Shown here: positions 33,299 to 41,665 of the stretch, one piece after another
Numbering within the stretch: the stretch's first letter is position 1
How the letters are laid out: each line of letters begins with the position of its first letter
DNA from: Novosphingobium sp.
GTDB taxonomy: Bacteria; Pseudomonadota; Alphaproteobacteria; Sphingomonadales; Sphingomonadaceae
Assembly: GCF_027531025.1 (NCBI RefSeq)
Contig: NZ_JAPZQX010000004.1
Span: 1 to 64,000 of the forward strand
DNA: 64,000 nucleotides
Reading direction: 5' to 3'
Notes under the pieces: generated by a model
What the model was told of the DNA's origin: nothing
Database searches by the model: none
The model's input: the letters and a program-made list of their open reading frames with translations, nothing else
Program-made: the position numbers and the translations under genes

Positions 33299-35206
33299 CT
33301 ATTCGGCCGCCTCGATCCGCGCCAGCAGCGCTTCGACCTGCACCTGCGCGCCGGGCGCGGCGTTGAGCTCCGCGACCACCCCATCGAATGGCGCGGTCAG
33401 GGTATGCTCCATCTTCATGGCTTCCAGCGTCAGCAGCTTCTGCCCCTTGGCCACCGCCTGCCCGGCGCTGACCTCCACCGCGATCACCTTGCCCGGCATG
33501 GACGAGAGGATATCGCCGTCGTGGGCGGAGTGGTGGCCGGTGCCTGCCTGACGCGGAGGAGCTTCGAAGATAAAAGACTCTCCTCGCTCAGTTACGGCGA
33601 CTTCGTGATCCGACAAAGCTGTGTGGAACGGACCCGAAAGTCGAAATGCTCCGACCGTTGCATCGGCATCGCCGAGAACCTTTTCGCCTCGTGTTTCCAT
33701 CGCAATGGTCCGCCAAGGCTTCGCGTTAAGTCGAAAAGCACGGAGGCCGCTTGGCAGGGTAACGGCAGGCAAGGTGTCGAAAGCAAAGTCAGCTTCCAGA
33801 AAGGTGGCAGCGGCTCGGTCAACTGCGGCTTTGCTGGGGAAGGAGGGTGGCATCAGCGCATCGCCAGAGGCCGCAATCAACCCAGTTGTGACATTGCCTT
33901 CACTGAATTCGGCATTGTCGAGACACGCATAGAGGAAGCCACTGTTCGTCCTAACCGGCGCCACAAAAGACTTTGACAGGGAGCGCATTAGCTCCTTTCG
34001 CACCTCATCACGACTTTGGCCGTGGGCGATGAGCTTCGCGATCATAGGGTCGTAAAAGGGGGAAATCTCGTCAGCTTCTTCGACGCCCGTTTCGACCCGG
34101 ATTTCGTCGTGCAAATAGAAATGAGCTAGCTTGCCCACACTCGGCAAAAACCCTTTCGCCGGATCCTCGGCATAAAGCCGCGCTTCCATCGCCCAGCCGT
34201 TGATGCTCATCTCGTCCTGTTTGAGCGGCAGCGGTTCGCCGCTCGCCACCCGCAATTGCCATTCGACCAGATCGACCCCGGTGATCTCCTCGGTGACCGG
34301 GTGTTCCACCTGCAGGCGGGTGTTCATTTCCATGAACCAGATCCGGTCGGCGCGGAGGCCTTCCGAAGCATCGGCTATGAATTCGATCGTGCCCGCGCCG
34401 ATATAGTCGACTGCCTTGGCCGCGCGGACGGCGGCGGCGCAGAGTTCGGCGCGGGTCGCCTCGTCCATGCCGGGGGCGGGGGCTTCCTCGATCACCTTCT
34501 GGTGGCGGCGCTGAAGGCTGCAATCGCGCTCGAACAGGTGGACGACATTGCCGTGGCTGTCCCCGAACACCTGCACCTCGATATGACGCGGGCGCTGGAT
34601 GTACTTCTCGATCAGGACATGGGCATTGCCGAAGCTGGCGGCCGCCTCGCGCTGGCACGAGGCGAGGGCATCGGCAAAGTCCGCTGCGCTCTCTACCAGC
34701 CGCATCCCCTTGCCGCCGCCGCCGGCCACGGCCTTGATCAGCACCGGATAGCCGATTTCGGCGGCCTGCTGGGCCAGGAACCCTGGGTCCTGGTTGGCGC
34801 CCATATAGCCGGGCGTCACCGGCACGCCGGCGGCGGCCATCAGCTGCTTTGCGGCGTCTTTCAGGCCCATCGCTTCGATCGAGGCTGGCTTTGGCCCGAC
34901 CCAGACCAGCCCGGCATCGATCACGCTTTGCGCAAACGCGGCGTTTTCGGACAGGAAGCCATAGCCCGGATGGATCGCTTCGGCTCCGGTCGCCTTGGCG
35001 GCGGCAATGATCTTGTCCCCCACCAGGTACGATTCGCACGCCGGGCTGGGGCCGATGTGCACGGCCTCATCGGCCTGGCGCACGTGCAGTGCCTTGGCAT
35101 CGGCATCGGAATAGACCGCGACGGTGCGAATGCCCATCTGGCGGGCGGTGCGGATGATGCGGCAGGCAATCTCGCCGCGATTGGCGATGAGCAGGGACTT
35201 GATCAT
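33299..35206 (-). CDS. Acyl-CoA carboxylase alpha subunit (biotin carboxylase + biotin carrier), mosaic composition
   Basis: Biotin carboxylase/BCCP subunit, 635 residues. It has the N-terminal biotin carboxylase domain (IANRGEIACRII at start; GGGGKGMRLV ATP-binding loop about 165; MEMNTRLQVEHPVTE near 290), a middle BT-like domain (about 455-560) and a C-terminal biotinyl domain with EAMKMEH (near 595-601), whose Lys carries biotin. It transfers CO2 to acyl-CoA with the beta subunit at 31617. Bases 33555-34160 (encoding roughly residues 350-550) have much lower GC than the rest, while the reading frame is intact, as if this part had been replaced by recombination. Confidence 0.93.
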   Translation of the reverse strand: MIKSLLIANRGEIACRIIRTARQMGIRTVAVYSDADAKALHVRQADEAVHIGPSPACESYLVGDKIIAAAKATGAEAIHPGYGFLSENAAFAQSVIDAGLVWVGPKPASIEAMGLKDAAKQLMAAAGVPVTPGYMGANQDPGFLAQQAAEIGYPVLIKAVAGGGGKGMRLVESAADFADALASCQREAAASFGNAHVLIEKYIQRPRHIEVQVFGDSHGNVVHLFERDCSLQRRHQKVIEEAPAPGMDEATRAELCAAAVRAAKAVDYIGAGTIEFIADASEGLRADRIWFMEMNTRLQVEHPVTEEITGVDLVEWQLRVASGEPLPLKQDEMSINGWAMEARLYAEDPAKGFLPSVGKLAHFYLHDEIRVETGVEEADEISPFYDPMIAKLIAHGQSRDEVRKELMRSLSKSFVAPVRTNSGFLYACLDNAEFSEGNVTTGLIAASGDALMPPSFPSKAAVDRAAATFLEADFAFDTLPAVTLPSGLRAFRLNAKPWRTIAMETRGEKVLGDADATVGAFRLSGPFHTALSDHEVAVTERGESFIFEAPPRQAGTGHHSAHDGDILSSMPGKVIAVEVSAGQAVAKGQKLLTLEAMKMEHTLTAPFDGVVAELNAAPGAQVQVEALLARIEAAE

Positions 35207-35320
35207 CGCCTATCGCTAGGCCCTGTCACCGCGCGCTGCAATGCCCCTTGCGCTTGCCCCACGCCGACACTAGAGCGACGCGCAAACCTGCTAGCCATCT
35301 TTCCCAACGGGGCACGAATA

Positions 35321-35962
35321 ATGGACGAAAACCGTTTCAACACTATCGCCGGTTGGACGCTGTTCTCGGGCGTTGTGGCATTGGGCCTCGCCTCGGTCAG
35401 CAGCCACTATTTCAAGGCGAACAAGAACGAGCGCCCTGAGAAGATGGGCTACGAGATCGAAGGTGTCGTCCAGGAAGGCGAAGGCGGTGCTGCCGCCGTG
35501 CCGCTCGAAGTACTGCTCGCCAGCGCCGATGCTGCCAAGGGCGAAGCCACCTTCAAGAAGTGCGCCTCGTGCCACACCAACACCCAGGGCGGCGCCAATG
35601 GCATCGGCCCGAACATGTGGAACACGATGGGCAAGCCGCTCGCCGGCCATGCCGGCTTTGCCTATTCCGATGCGCTCAAGACCAAGGGCGGTTCGTGGGA
35701 TTGGGCCAACATGGATGCCTGGCTCAAGAACCCCAAGGCCTTTGCCCCCGGCACCAAGATGAGCTTCGCCGGGATCGGTGACGCGCAGGAGCGCGCCAAC
35801 CTGCTGGTCTACCTCAACTCGCTGGGTTCGAACCTGCCGCTGCCCGCCGCTCCGGCGGCTCCGGCGGCCGATGCCGCTGCTGCTCCGGCCGATGGCGCTG
35901 CCGCAGCCCCGGCCGATGGCGCGGCTGCCGCTCCGGCTGCGGCGGAACCGGCGAAAAAGTAA
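35321..35962 (+). CDS. Membrane-anchored c-type cytochrome (CycM-like)
   Basis: Class I cytochrome c, 213 residues. It has an N-terminal signal-anchor (TIAGWTLFSGVVALGLAS, about 7-24), a haem attachment motif CASCH (about 84-88) and the likely axial Met in GTKMSFAG (about 144-151). The C-terminus is an Ala/Pro/Asp tail with repeated APADGAAA units, probably disordered. It resembles membrane-bound CycM that carries electrons to the aa3 oxidase. It stands alone, with a strong terminator after it. Confidence 0.9.
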   Translation: MDENRFNTIAGWTLFSGVVALGLASVSSHYFKANKNERPEKMGYEIEGVVQEGEGGAAAVPLEVLLASADAAKGEATFKKCASCHTNTQGGANGIGPNMWNTMGKPLAGHAGFAYSDALKTKGGSWDWANMDAWLKNPKAFAPGTKMSFAGIGDAQERANLLVYLNSLGSNLPLPAAPAAPAADAAAAPADGAAAAPADGAAAAPAAAEPAKK

Positions 35963-35984
35963 GCTGGCCAGCCAAACTGGCTGA

Positions 35985-36020
35985 TAAAAGGGCGGCGGTC
36001 TGCGGACTGGCCGCCCTTTT
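35985..36020 (+). terminator. Rho-independent terminator after the cytochrome c gene
   Basis: A GGGCGGC/GCCGCCC-type stem with a GGTCTGCGGACTG loop region is flanked by AAAA and TTTT, so it can work in both directions. A weaker GCCAG/CTGGC hairpin precedes it. Confidence 0.75.
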
Positions 36021-36044
36021 GCTTCTCCCACCCCCTGAAAATTC

Positions 36045-36184
36045 GTCACCCTGAACTTGTTTCAGGGTCCATGGCGCGGTTTGCTCTGCGGAGAGTCTCA
36101 TGCCGCAGGTCCGCGGGCTGGGTGCGCCGCAGGCGAGACAGGGCCGAAGGCACGATGGACCCTGAAACAAGTTCAGGGTGACGG
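36045..36184. repeat. REP-like pair of CCCTGAAACAAGTTCAGGG hairpins
   Basis: Two inverted arms of about 28 bases (GTCACCCTGAACTTGTTTCA... and its reverse complement) about 80 bp apart, each of which is itself palindromic (CCCTGAA/TTCAGGG). This layout of paired, inverted small palindromes is that of a REP/BIME-like element. It sits between the cytochrome c terminator and rlmE. Confidence 0.7.
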
Positions 36185-36207
36185 GGAATTGCCTAGTTGC
36201 GCCTGGC

Positions 36208-36867
36208 CTATCCTTTGAAGCCCTGGGCAATAACGTACCATTCGGACGAATCCTTGCGGCTGGCCGGGGGCTTGGCGTGCTTCACGCTGGTGAAGTGGCG
36301 CTTCAGCAGCGTCAGCAGCTCGGTATCGGTGCCGCCCGCCAGCACCTTGGCGACGAAGGCCCCGCCCGGTTCAAGGTGCTCGATCGCGAAGTGCGCGGCG
36401 GTTTCCACCAGGCCCATGGTGCGCAGGTGATCGGTCGCCTTGTGGCCGACGGTGTTGGCCGCCATGTCGGAGATGACCAGGTCGGGCTGGCCGCCCAGCG
36501 CCTCGACCAGCAGGGCCGGGGCCTCGTCGGCCATGAAGTCCATCTGGAACAGCGTCACACCTTCCAGGGGCTCGGTTGGTAACAGGTCAATACCCACGAT
36601 GGCGGCCTTTGGTGCCTGTTTACGCACCACCTGGCTCCACCCGCCGGGGGCCACGCCCAGGTCAACCACGCGGTGCGCGTTCTTCAGCAGGGCATATTTC
36701 TGGTCCAGCTCGATCAGCTTGAACGCCGCCCGGCTGCGCCAGCCAGCATCCTTGGCGGCCTTGACGTAGGGGTCGTTGAGCTGGCGGGTCAGCCACCGGG
36801 CCGAGCTGGCGGTGCGCCGCTTGGCGGTTTTCAGGCGTTCGCCCGCCGGGCGTCCGGAACGGCTCAT
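36208..36867 (-). CDS. rlmE: 23S rRNA 2'-O-methyltransferase RlmE (FtsJ)
   Basis: Methylates U2552 of 23S rRNA at the ribose, a late step of large-subunit assembly. The 219-residue FtsJ-type protein has the conserved RSRAAFKL segment with the catalytic Lys (K53-like), the AdoMet motif VVDLGVAPGGWSQV, the motif with the Asp in VISDMAAN and a later Lys in GGAFVAKVL, which complete the K-D-K-E set. The ATG at 36867 overlaps the ppx/gppA stop by four bases (ATGA), so the two are translated together. Confidence 0.95.
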   Translation of the reverse strand: MSRSGRPAGERLKTAKRRTASSARWLTRQLNDPYVKAAKDAGWRSRAAFKLIELDQKYALLKNAHRVVDLGVAPGGWSQVVRKQAPKAAIVGIDLLPTEPLEGVTLFQMDFMADEAPALLVEALGGQPDLVISDMAANTVGHKATDHLRTMGLVETAAHFAIEHLEPGGAFVAKVLAGGTDTELLTLLKRHFTSVKHAKPPASRKDSSEWYVIAQGFKG

Positions 36868-38075
36868 CGTGCGGGTCCTTCGCGTTTCGCCCGGCGCAGG
36901 GCAGCGCGGGCGCGTTCGCCCATGCCTTCGGCAGCCATCAGGCTGCGCAGGATTCCTTCCCGGATTCCGCGATCGGCCACGCCCAGCCGGTCGGCCGGCC
37001 AGAGGTCCATGATCGTCTCCAGGATGGCGCAACCAGCCACCACCAGGTCGGCCCGCTCGCGCCCGATGCAGGCCAGTTCGCGTCGGCCGGGGATCGGCAT
37101 TTCGGCCAGGCGCTGCGAAATCCCGCGCATCGATTCGGCCGGCACGATCAGGCCATCGACCGCGCGGCGATCGTATTGCGGCAGTTCCAGGTGCAGGCTG
37201 GCCAGCGTGGTGACCGTGCCACTGGTGCCAAGGAGGCGCAGCGGGGCGGGGCGATCGCGCCGGGCCAGGTGGTGCTCGATCCGGGCGGCGAATGGCGCCA
37301 GGCTTTCGCTCACCCGGCGGCGCATCTCGGCATAGCGGGCGGCGCGGCCATCCGCGTCGGCCGGTTCCGGGCCGCAGGTTTCTGACAGCGAGACAACGCC
37401 CCAGGGCACGCTCATCCAGTCGACGATCCGCGGCAACGGGGCGTCGCCCTGTTCGACCAGCACCAGCTCGGTCGATCCGCCGCCGATGTCGAAAATCATC
37501 GCCGGGCCATCGCCCTGTTCGAGCAGGATATGGCACCCCAGCACGGCCAGCCGTGCCTCTTCCTTGGCGCTGATGATGTCGAGCGCAATGCCGGTTTCGC
37601 GCTTGACCCGCTCGATGAATTCGGGGCCGTTTTCCGCCCGGCGGCAAGCCTCGGTCGCGACCGAACGGGCCAGATGGACGCGGCGGCGCTTCAGCTTGTC
37701 GGCGCAGACCTGCAGCGCGCCCAGCGCCCGGTCCATCGCCGCATCGCTCAACCGGCCCGATCCGGCCAGCCCTTCGCCCAGCCGCACCACGCGGCTGAAG
37801 GCGTCGATCACCACGAAATGCTCACCCTGCGGGCGGGCGATCAGCAGCCGGCAATTGTTGGTGCCAAGGTCGATTGCCGCAAAGCTCTGCCGGTGCTGGG
37901 ATGGACCGTCGCGCCCGTTGCTGCGCGGGGCGAATCGCTCGGTCTGGCCGTCCGGCTGGCGGGCTGGCATGGCGGGCGGGGATGCGGAAAGGTCTGGCGC
38001 GCCGCGCTGGTCCTGTCCGGGATCGAACCCCTGCTCTGCCTCCTCGCGCATGGCCGGCGGATATTTTTCCGCCAT
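36864..38075 (-). CDS. Ppx/GppA family exopolyphosphatase
   Basis: Phosphatase of the actin-like superfamily that removes phosphate from polyphosphate or pppGpp, 403 residues. It has AAIDLGTNNCRLLIA (about 66-80), the conserved Glu in SVATEACR, and the phosphate motif IFDIGGGSTELVLV (about 192-205). The first 60 residues are a low-complexity, Pro/Gln/Arg-rich extension not usual in the family, so a later start is possible. It is cotranscribed with rlmE. Confidence 0.9.
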   Translation of the reverse strand: MAEKYPPAMREEAEQGFDPGQDQRGAPDLSASPPAMPARQPDGQTERFAPRSNGRDGPSQHRQSFAAIDLGTNNCRLLIARPQGEHFVVIDAFSRVVRLGEGLAGSGRLSDAAMDRALGALQVCADKLKRRRVHLARSVATEACRRAENGPEFIERVKRETGIALDIISAKEEARLAVLGCHILLEQGDGPAMIFDIGGGSTELVLVEQGDAPLPRIVDWMSVPWGVVSLSETCGPEPADADGRAARYAEMRRRVSESLAPFAARIEHHLARRDRPAPLRLLGTSGTVTTLASLHLELPQYDRRAVDGLIVPAESMRGISQRLAEMPIPGRRELACIGRERADLVVAGCAILETIMDLWPADRLGVADRGIREGILRSLMAAEGMGERARAALRRAKREGPAR

Positions 38076-38217
38076 GACAAATACACTCTTATCGTTTTCC
38101 CGCCCTGTGACGGGTACCTGACCGCCATGCTAGCGATGGGTGGAGCCCAGGGCAAGTGCGGGGGCAAGTGCAGCGGCTTGACGGAGCGCCTCGGCCCGCC
38201 TAGAGGACCGCCCTCGT

Positions 38218-38291
38218 TGCCCGATCCTCTAATGGTAAGAGAGCGGACTCTGACTCCGTCAATCAAGGTTCGAATCCTTGTCGGGCATCCA
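38218..38291 (+). tRNA. tRNA-Gln(CTG)
   Basis: A 74-base cloverleaf: acceptor TGCCCGA/TCGGGCA, anticodon loop CTCTGAC with anticodon CTG (reads CAG), T-arm AAGGTTCGAATCCTT and encoded CCA. It is followed by a hairpin terminator. Confidence 0.95.
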
Positions 38292-38310
38292 CCTTTTCGC
38301 AAATCTGCAC

Positions 38311-38351
38311 GGCCCGCGCTCTGATTGGAGCGGCGGGCCGATCCGTTTTTT
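38311..38351 (+). terminator. Rho-independent terminator after tRNA-Gln
   Basis: A GGCCCGC/GCGGGCC stem with a loop of about 15 bases is followed by GATCCG and a run of six or seven T residues, 20 bases after the tRNA. Confidence 0.75.
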
Positions 38352-38389
38352 GGGGCGGCAGTTTTGCCCCGACAACAAGGATTCACGCG

Positions 38390-39274
38390 ATGACTGACCA
38401 CAACGGAACCGACCAGAACGGCAAGCGCCTCAGCCGCCGCCGCTTCTACAAGGCGGAGCAGGAGGTCGGCTTCGTCGAATCGCAGCCGCATGTCACGCCG
38501 CAGACGATGGACCCGGCCTATCGCCTGGCCTTCAGCGATACCGATTTCCTGCTACGCGAGGAACTGCGCCCGGTTCGCTTCCAGCTGGAACTGCTGAAGC
38601 CGGAAATGCTGCTGGACGAGGCGAAGATCGGCTCAACCCTGGTCTGCTATGGTTCGGCCCGGATCCCTTCGCCCGAAGCGGCGGCGGAGCTGGTCGCCAA
38701 TGCTGCGCCGGAAAAGAAGGCCGTGGCCGAGCGGCTGGCGGCCAAGGCGAAGTATTACGATGTGGCCCGCGATCTGGGGCGGCTTGCCAGTTCCTGCGCC
38801 ATCGTCGAGCAGGGCATGCGCCAGTTCGTGGTCTGCTCGGGCGGCGGCCCGTCGATCATGGAGGCGGCGAATCGCGGCGCGCAGGATGCTGGCGCCGAAT
38901 CGATCGCGCTCAATATCGTCCTGCCGCACGAGCAGGCCCCCAACAGCTATGTCACCCCGCACCTGTCGTTCCAGTTCCACTACTTCGCCCTGCGCAAGAT
39001 GCACTTCCTGCTGCGGGCCAAGGCGGTGGCGGTGTTCCCCGGTGGTTATGGCACGCTCGATGAATTCCTCGAGCTGCTGACCCTGATCCAGACCGGCAAG
39101 ATGAAGCCGATCCCGGTGCTGCTCTATGGCAAGGAGTTCTGGGACAAGGTGATCAACTTCGAGGCCATGGCCGATGAAGGCGTGATCAACCGCGACGACC
39201 TCAAGCTGTTCCACTGGGTGGAGACGGCCGAGGAAGGCTGGGCCAAGGTGGTCGAGTTCTACGAGCTCGACTGA
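38390..39274 (+). CDS. LOG-family protein (TIGR00730-like nucleoside monophosphate phosphoribohydrolase)
   Basis: Rossmann-fold protein of 294 residues. It has the LOG-family motif PGGYGTLDE (about residues 216-224) preceded by the RK-type segment FHYFALRKMHFLLRAKA and the GGPSIMEAANRGA segment. Members release the base from nucleoside 5'-monophosphates (cytokinin activation in plants); in bacteria the natural substrate is often AMP or unknown. The N-terminal 80 residues form an extension found in the long bacterial subclass. It is convergent with thiD, overlapping its end by 16 bases. Confidence 0.85.
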   Translation: MTDHNGTDQNGKRLSRRRFYKAEQEVGFVESQPHVTPQTMDPAYRLAFSDTDFLLREELRPVRFQLELLKPEMLLDEAKIGSTLVCYGSARIPSPEAAAELVANAAPEKKAVAERLAAKAKYYDVARDLGRLASSCAIVEQGMRQFVVCSGGGPSIMEAANRGAQDAGAESIALNIVLPHEQAPNSYVTPHLSFQFHYFALRKMHFLLRAKAVAVFPGGYGTLDEFLELLTLIQTGKMKPIPVLLYGKEFWDKVINFEAMADEGVINRDDLKLFHWVETAEEGWAKVVEFYELD

Positions 39275-40014
39275 ACCGCCTGATGCCCCAGCGGGCCGCT
39301 GCCCGCGCCATAGCCGGGGGCGGCCAGCAGCGCGGCCCGCACGAAAGCGCGGCCGCGCTCGATCGCGGTGACCAGGTCCAGACCGGCGCCCAGCCCGCAG
39401 GCGATCGCGCTGGACAGGGTGCAGCCGGTGCCGTGGGTGTGGCGGGTGACGATGCGCGGCGCGGTCCAGACCAGCGGTTCGTGCCCCGGGCGAACCAGCA
39501 CGTCTTCCACGTCCGGCCCTTCGGCATCGCCGCCTTTGGCCAGATAGGCCACGCCGCGCGCCGCCATGCCTTCGGCCCCGCCCAGCGCGGCCAATTCAGG
39601 CACGTTGGGCGTGGTCAGCGCGGCCAGCCGCATCAGCCGTTCGAACCCGGCAATCGTGGCCGCGTCGGCCAGCACCGAGCCGCTGGTGGCAATCATCACC
39701 GGATCGAACACGACCGGCACGTTCAGCGCCTCCAGCCGTTCGGCCACCACGGCGGCGATCTCCGGCGATCCCAGCATCCCGATCTTGACCGCATCGACGC
39801 CGATGTCGCTGACGCAGGCATCGATCTGCGCCGCCACCATCGCGGGCGAAAGGGCCTCGACCATGGTTACGCCCAGCGTGTTCTGCGCCGTCACCGCAGT
39901 GATCGCGGTCATGGCGAAGCCGCCCAGCATGGTCACGGTCTTGATATCGGCCTGGACACCCGCGCCGCCGGATGAATCCGACCCGGCGATGGCCAGAATG
40001 CGCGGGGGCTTCAC
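39259..40014 (-). CDS. thiD: Hydroxymethylpyrimidine/phosphomethylpyrimidine kinase
   Basis: Phosphorylates HMP and HMP-phosphate for thiamine synthesis. The 251-residue ribokinase-fold protein has IAGSDSSGGAGVQADIKT (about 7-24), FDPVMIATSG and the catalytic loop HTHGTGCTLSSAIA (Asp-free anion hole GTGC with catalytic Cys). A GTG at 40014 overlaps the stop of the DUF1272 gene in GTGA, which decides the start. No TPP riboswitch is seen upstream, as expected for an internal operon gene. Confidence 0.93.
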   Translation of the reverse strand: MKPPRILAIAGSDSSGGAGVQADIKTVTMLGGFAMTAITAVTAQNTLGVTMVEALSPAMVAAQIDACVSDIGVDAVKIGMLGSPEIAAVVAERLEALNVPVVFDPVMIATSGSVLADAATIAGFERLMRLAALTTPNVPELAALGGAEGMAARGVAYLAKGGDAEGPDVEDVLVRPGHEPLVWTAPRIVTRHTHGTGCTLSSAIACGLGAGLDLVTAIERGRAFVRAALLAAPGYGAGSGPLGHQAVQSSS

Positions 40015-40235
40015 CCCTTGAACTTCCGCGTGGTCGAAGGCGCGTACTTGGCGTGCAGTGCCCTGGCCCGGGTCGGCCGATCCATCAGTTCGCCGCCGCA
40101 ATTGGGGCAGCGTTCATCCAGCTGGTCGGCGCATTCGGTGCAGAAGGTGCATTCGAAGCTGCAGATGAAGGCACCGGGCAGATCGGCGGGCAGGTCGGTG
40201 CCGCACTTCTCGCAATCGGGGCGCATCTCAAGCAC
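40011..40235 (-). CDS. DUF1272 zinc-ribbon protein
   Basis: A 74-residue protein with four CxxC or CxxxxC-type cysteine pairs (CEKC near 8-11, CSFEC and CTEC in the middle, CPNC near 43-46), enough for two zinc-binding sites. It belongs to the small DUF1272 family of unknown function. It is sandwiched between glmM and thiD with overlaps on both sides (eight and four bases), so the three are translated as one unit. Confidence 0.85.
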   Translation of the reverse strand: MLEMRPDCEKCGTDLPADLPGAFICSFECTFCTECADQLDERCPNCGGELMDRPTRARALHAKYAPSTTRKFKG

Positions 40236-41571
40236 TGGCGGCCTCCTTCACGGCAGTGCAGATCGCATCGACCACTGCCTCGACCTCGCCCGCGTCGTCG
40301 CCTTCGGCCATGACGCGGATGACTGGTTCGGTGCCGGACGGGCGGATCACCAGGCGGCCGCGCCCGGCCAGTTGGGCTTCGGCTTCGGCGATGACTGCCT
40401 GTACGCGCTGATCATCCAGCGGCTTGCCTTCGGAAAAGCGCACGTTCTTGAGCAATTGCGGCACCGGATCGAACAGGTGGAGCAATTCGCTCGCCCGCTT
40501 GCCGTTCTTGACCAGCGCGGCCAGCACCTGGAGCGCCGCGATCGTGCCATCGCCGGTGGTGGCGTGATCGAGCAGGATCATGTGGCCCGATTGCTCGCCG
40601 CCAACGTTATAGCCCCCGGCCTTCATCGCCTCGAGCACATAGCGATCGCCCACCTTGGCGCGGATGAGGTCCAGACCCTGCCCGGCGAGGAACCGTTCCA
40701 GCCCGAGGTTCGACATGACCGTGGCCACGATCCCCCCGCCGCGCAGTTCGCCCCGCGCGGCCAGCTGGCTGCCGATCAGCGCCATGATCTGGTCGCCATC
40801 GACCGTCTGGCCCTTTTCATCGACGACGATCAGCCGGTCGGCATCGCCATCCAGGGCAATGCCGATATCGGCCCCGCTGGCCACGACGGTTTCCTTGATC
40901 AGGTCAAGGTGGGTCGATCCGCACTTGTCGTTGATATTGGTGCCATTGGGGGCAACGCCCACCGCGACCACTTCGGCGCCCAGTTCCCAGATCGCCGATG
41001 GGGCCACCTGGTAAGCCGCGCCATTGGCGCAATCGACCACGATCTTCAGGCCATCGAGCCGCACGTCATGAGGCAGGGCGGCCTTGACCGCGTGGATATA
41101 GCGCCCGCGCGCATCCTCGATCCGGCGGGCCCGGCCGATCTGGGCGGCGGGGGCCAGCGGCAGGTCTTCGGACAGCATGGCCTCGATCGCCAGCTCGTCG
41201 GCATCGGACAGCTTGAAGCCATCGGGGCCGAACAGCTTGATGCCGTTGTCTTCATAGGGGTTGTGGCTGGCCGAGATCATCACGCCCACGTCCGCCCGCA
41301 ATTCGCGGGTCAGCATGGCGATCGCCGGGGTAGGCAGGGGGCCGGTCAGCACCACGTCCATCCCCACGCTGGTGAACCCCGCGACCAGGGCGTTTTCCAG
41401 CATATAGCCCGACAGGCGGGTGTCCTTGCCGATCACCACCCGGTGCTTGTGGCTGCCGCGCAGGAAGCGGGTCCCGGCCGCCTGGCCGACCTTCATTGCC
41501 GTGGCAGCGGTCATCACGCCGGCATTGGTGCGCCCGCGAATGCCGTCGGTCCCGAAATAGTTACGTCCCAT
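40228..41571 (-). CDS. glmM: Phosphoglucosamine mutase
   Basis: Converts glucosamine 6-phosphate to glucosamine 1-phosphate on the way to UDP-GlcNAc for peptidoglycan and LPS. The 447 residues include FGTDGIRG (about 6-13), the active-site phosphoserine loop [12 protein letters not shown] (about 98-109), the metal loop DGDADR (about 240-245) and the sugar-binding GGEQSGH motif. Length is normal. It begins an operon with the DUF1272 gene and thiD and is divergent from the symporter gene. Confidence 0.95.
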   Translation of the reverse strand: MGRNYFGTDGIRGRTNAGVMTAATAMKVGQAAGTRFLRGSHKHRVVIGKDTRLSGYMLENALVAGFTSVGMDVVLTGPLPTPAIAMLTRELRADVGVMISASHNPYEDNGIKLFGPDGFKLSDADELAIEAMLSEDLPLAPAAQIGRARRIEDARGRYIHAVKAALPHDVRLDGLKIVVDCANGAAYQVAPSAIWELGAEVVAVGVAPNGTNINDKCGSTHLDLIKETVVASGADIGIALDGDADRLIVVDEKGQTVDGDQIMALIGSQLAARGELRGGGIVATVMSNLGLERFLAGQGLDLIRAKVGDRYVLEAMKAGGYNVGGEQSGHMILLDHATTGDGTIAALQVLAALVKNGKRASELLHLFDPVPQLLKNVRFSEGKPLDDQRVQAVIAEAEAQLAGRGRLVIRPSGTEPVIRVMAEGDDAGEVEAVVDAICTAVKEAASA

Positions 41572-41665
41572 GCTCCACCTTGTGGCACGACAAGTCTTGG
41601 TAAATTGCTATGTCGCGCTGCCACGCTAATGTCACGCGGACAAAACGTTTCTCAGGGGAGCATTC

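Noticed and set aside
38100..38220. Riboswitch or leader before tRNA-Gln
   Set aside because: No conserved aptamer core was recognised; the stretch is simply the gap between ppx and the tRNA.
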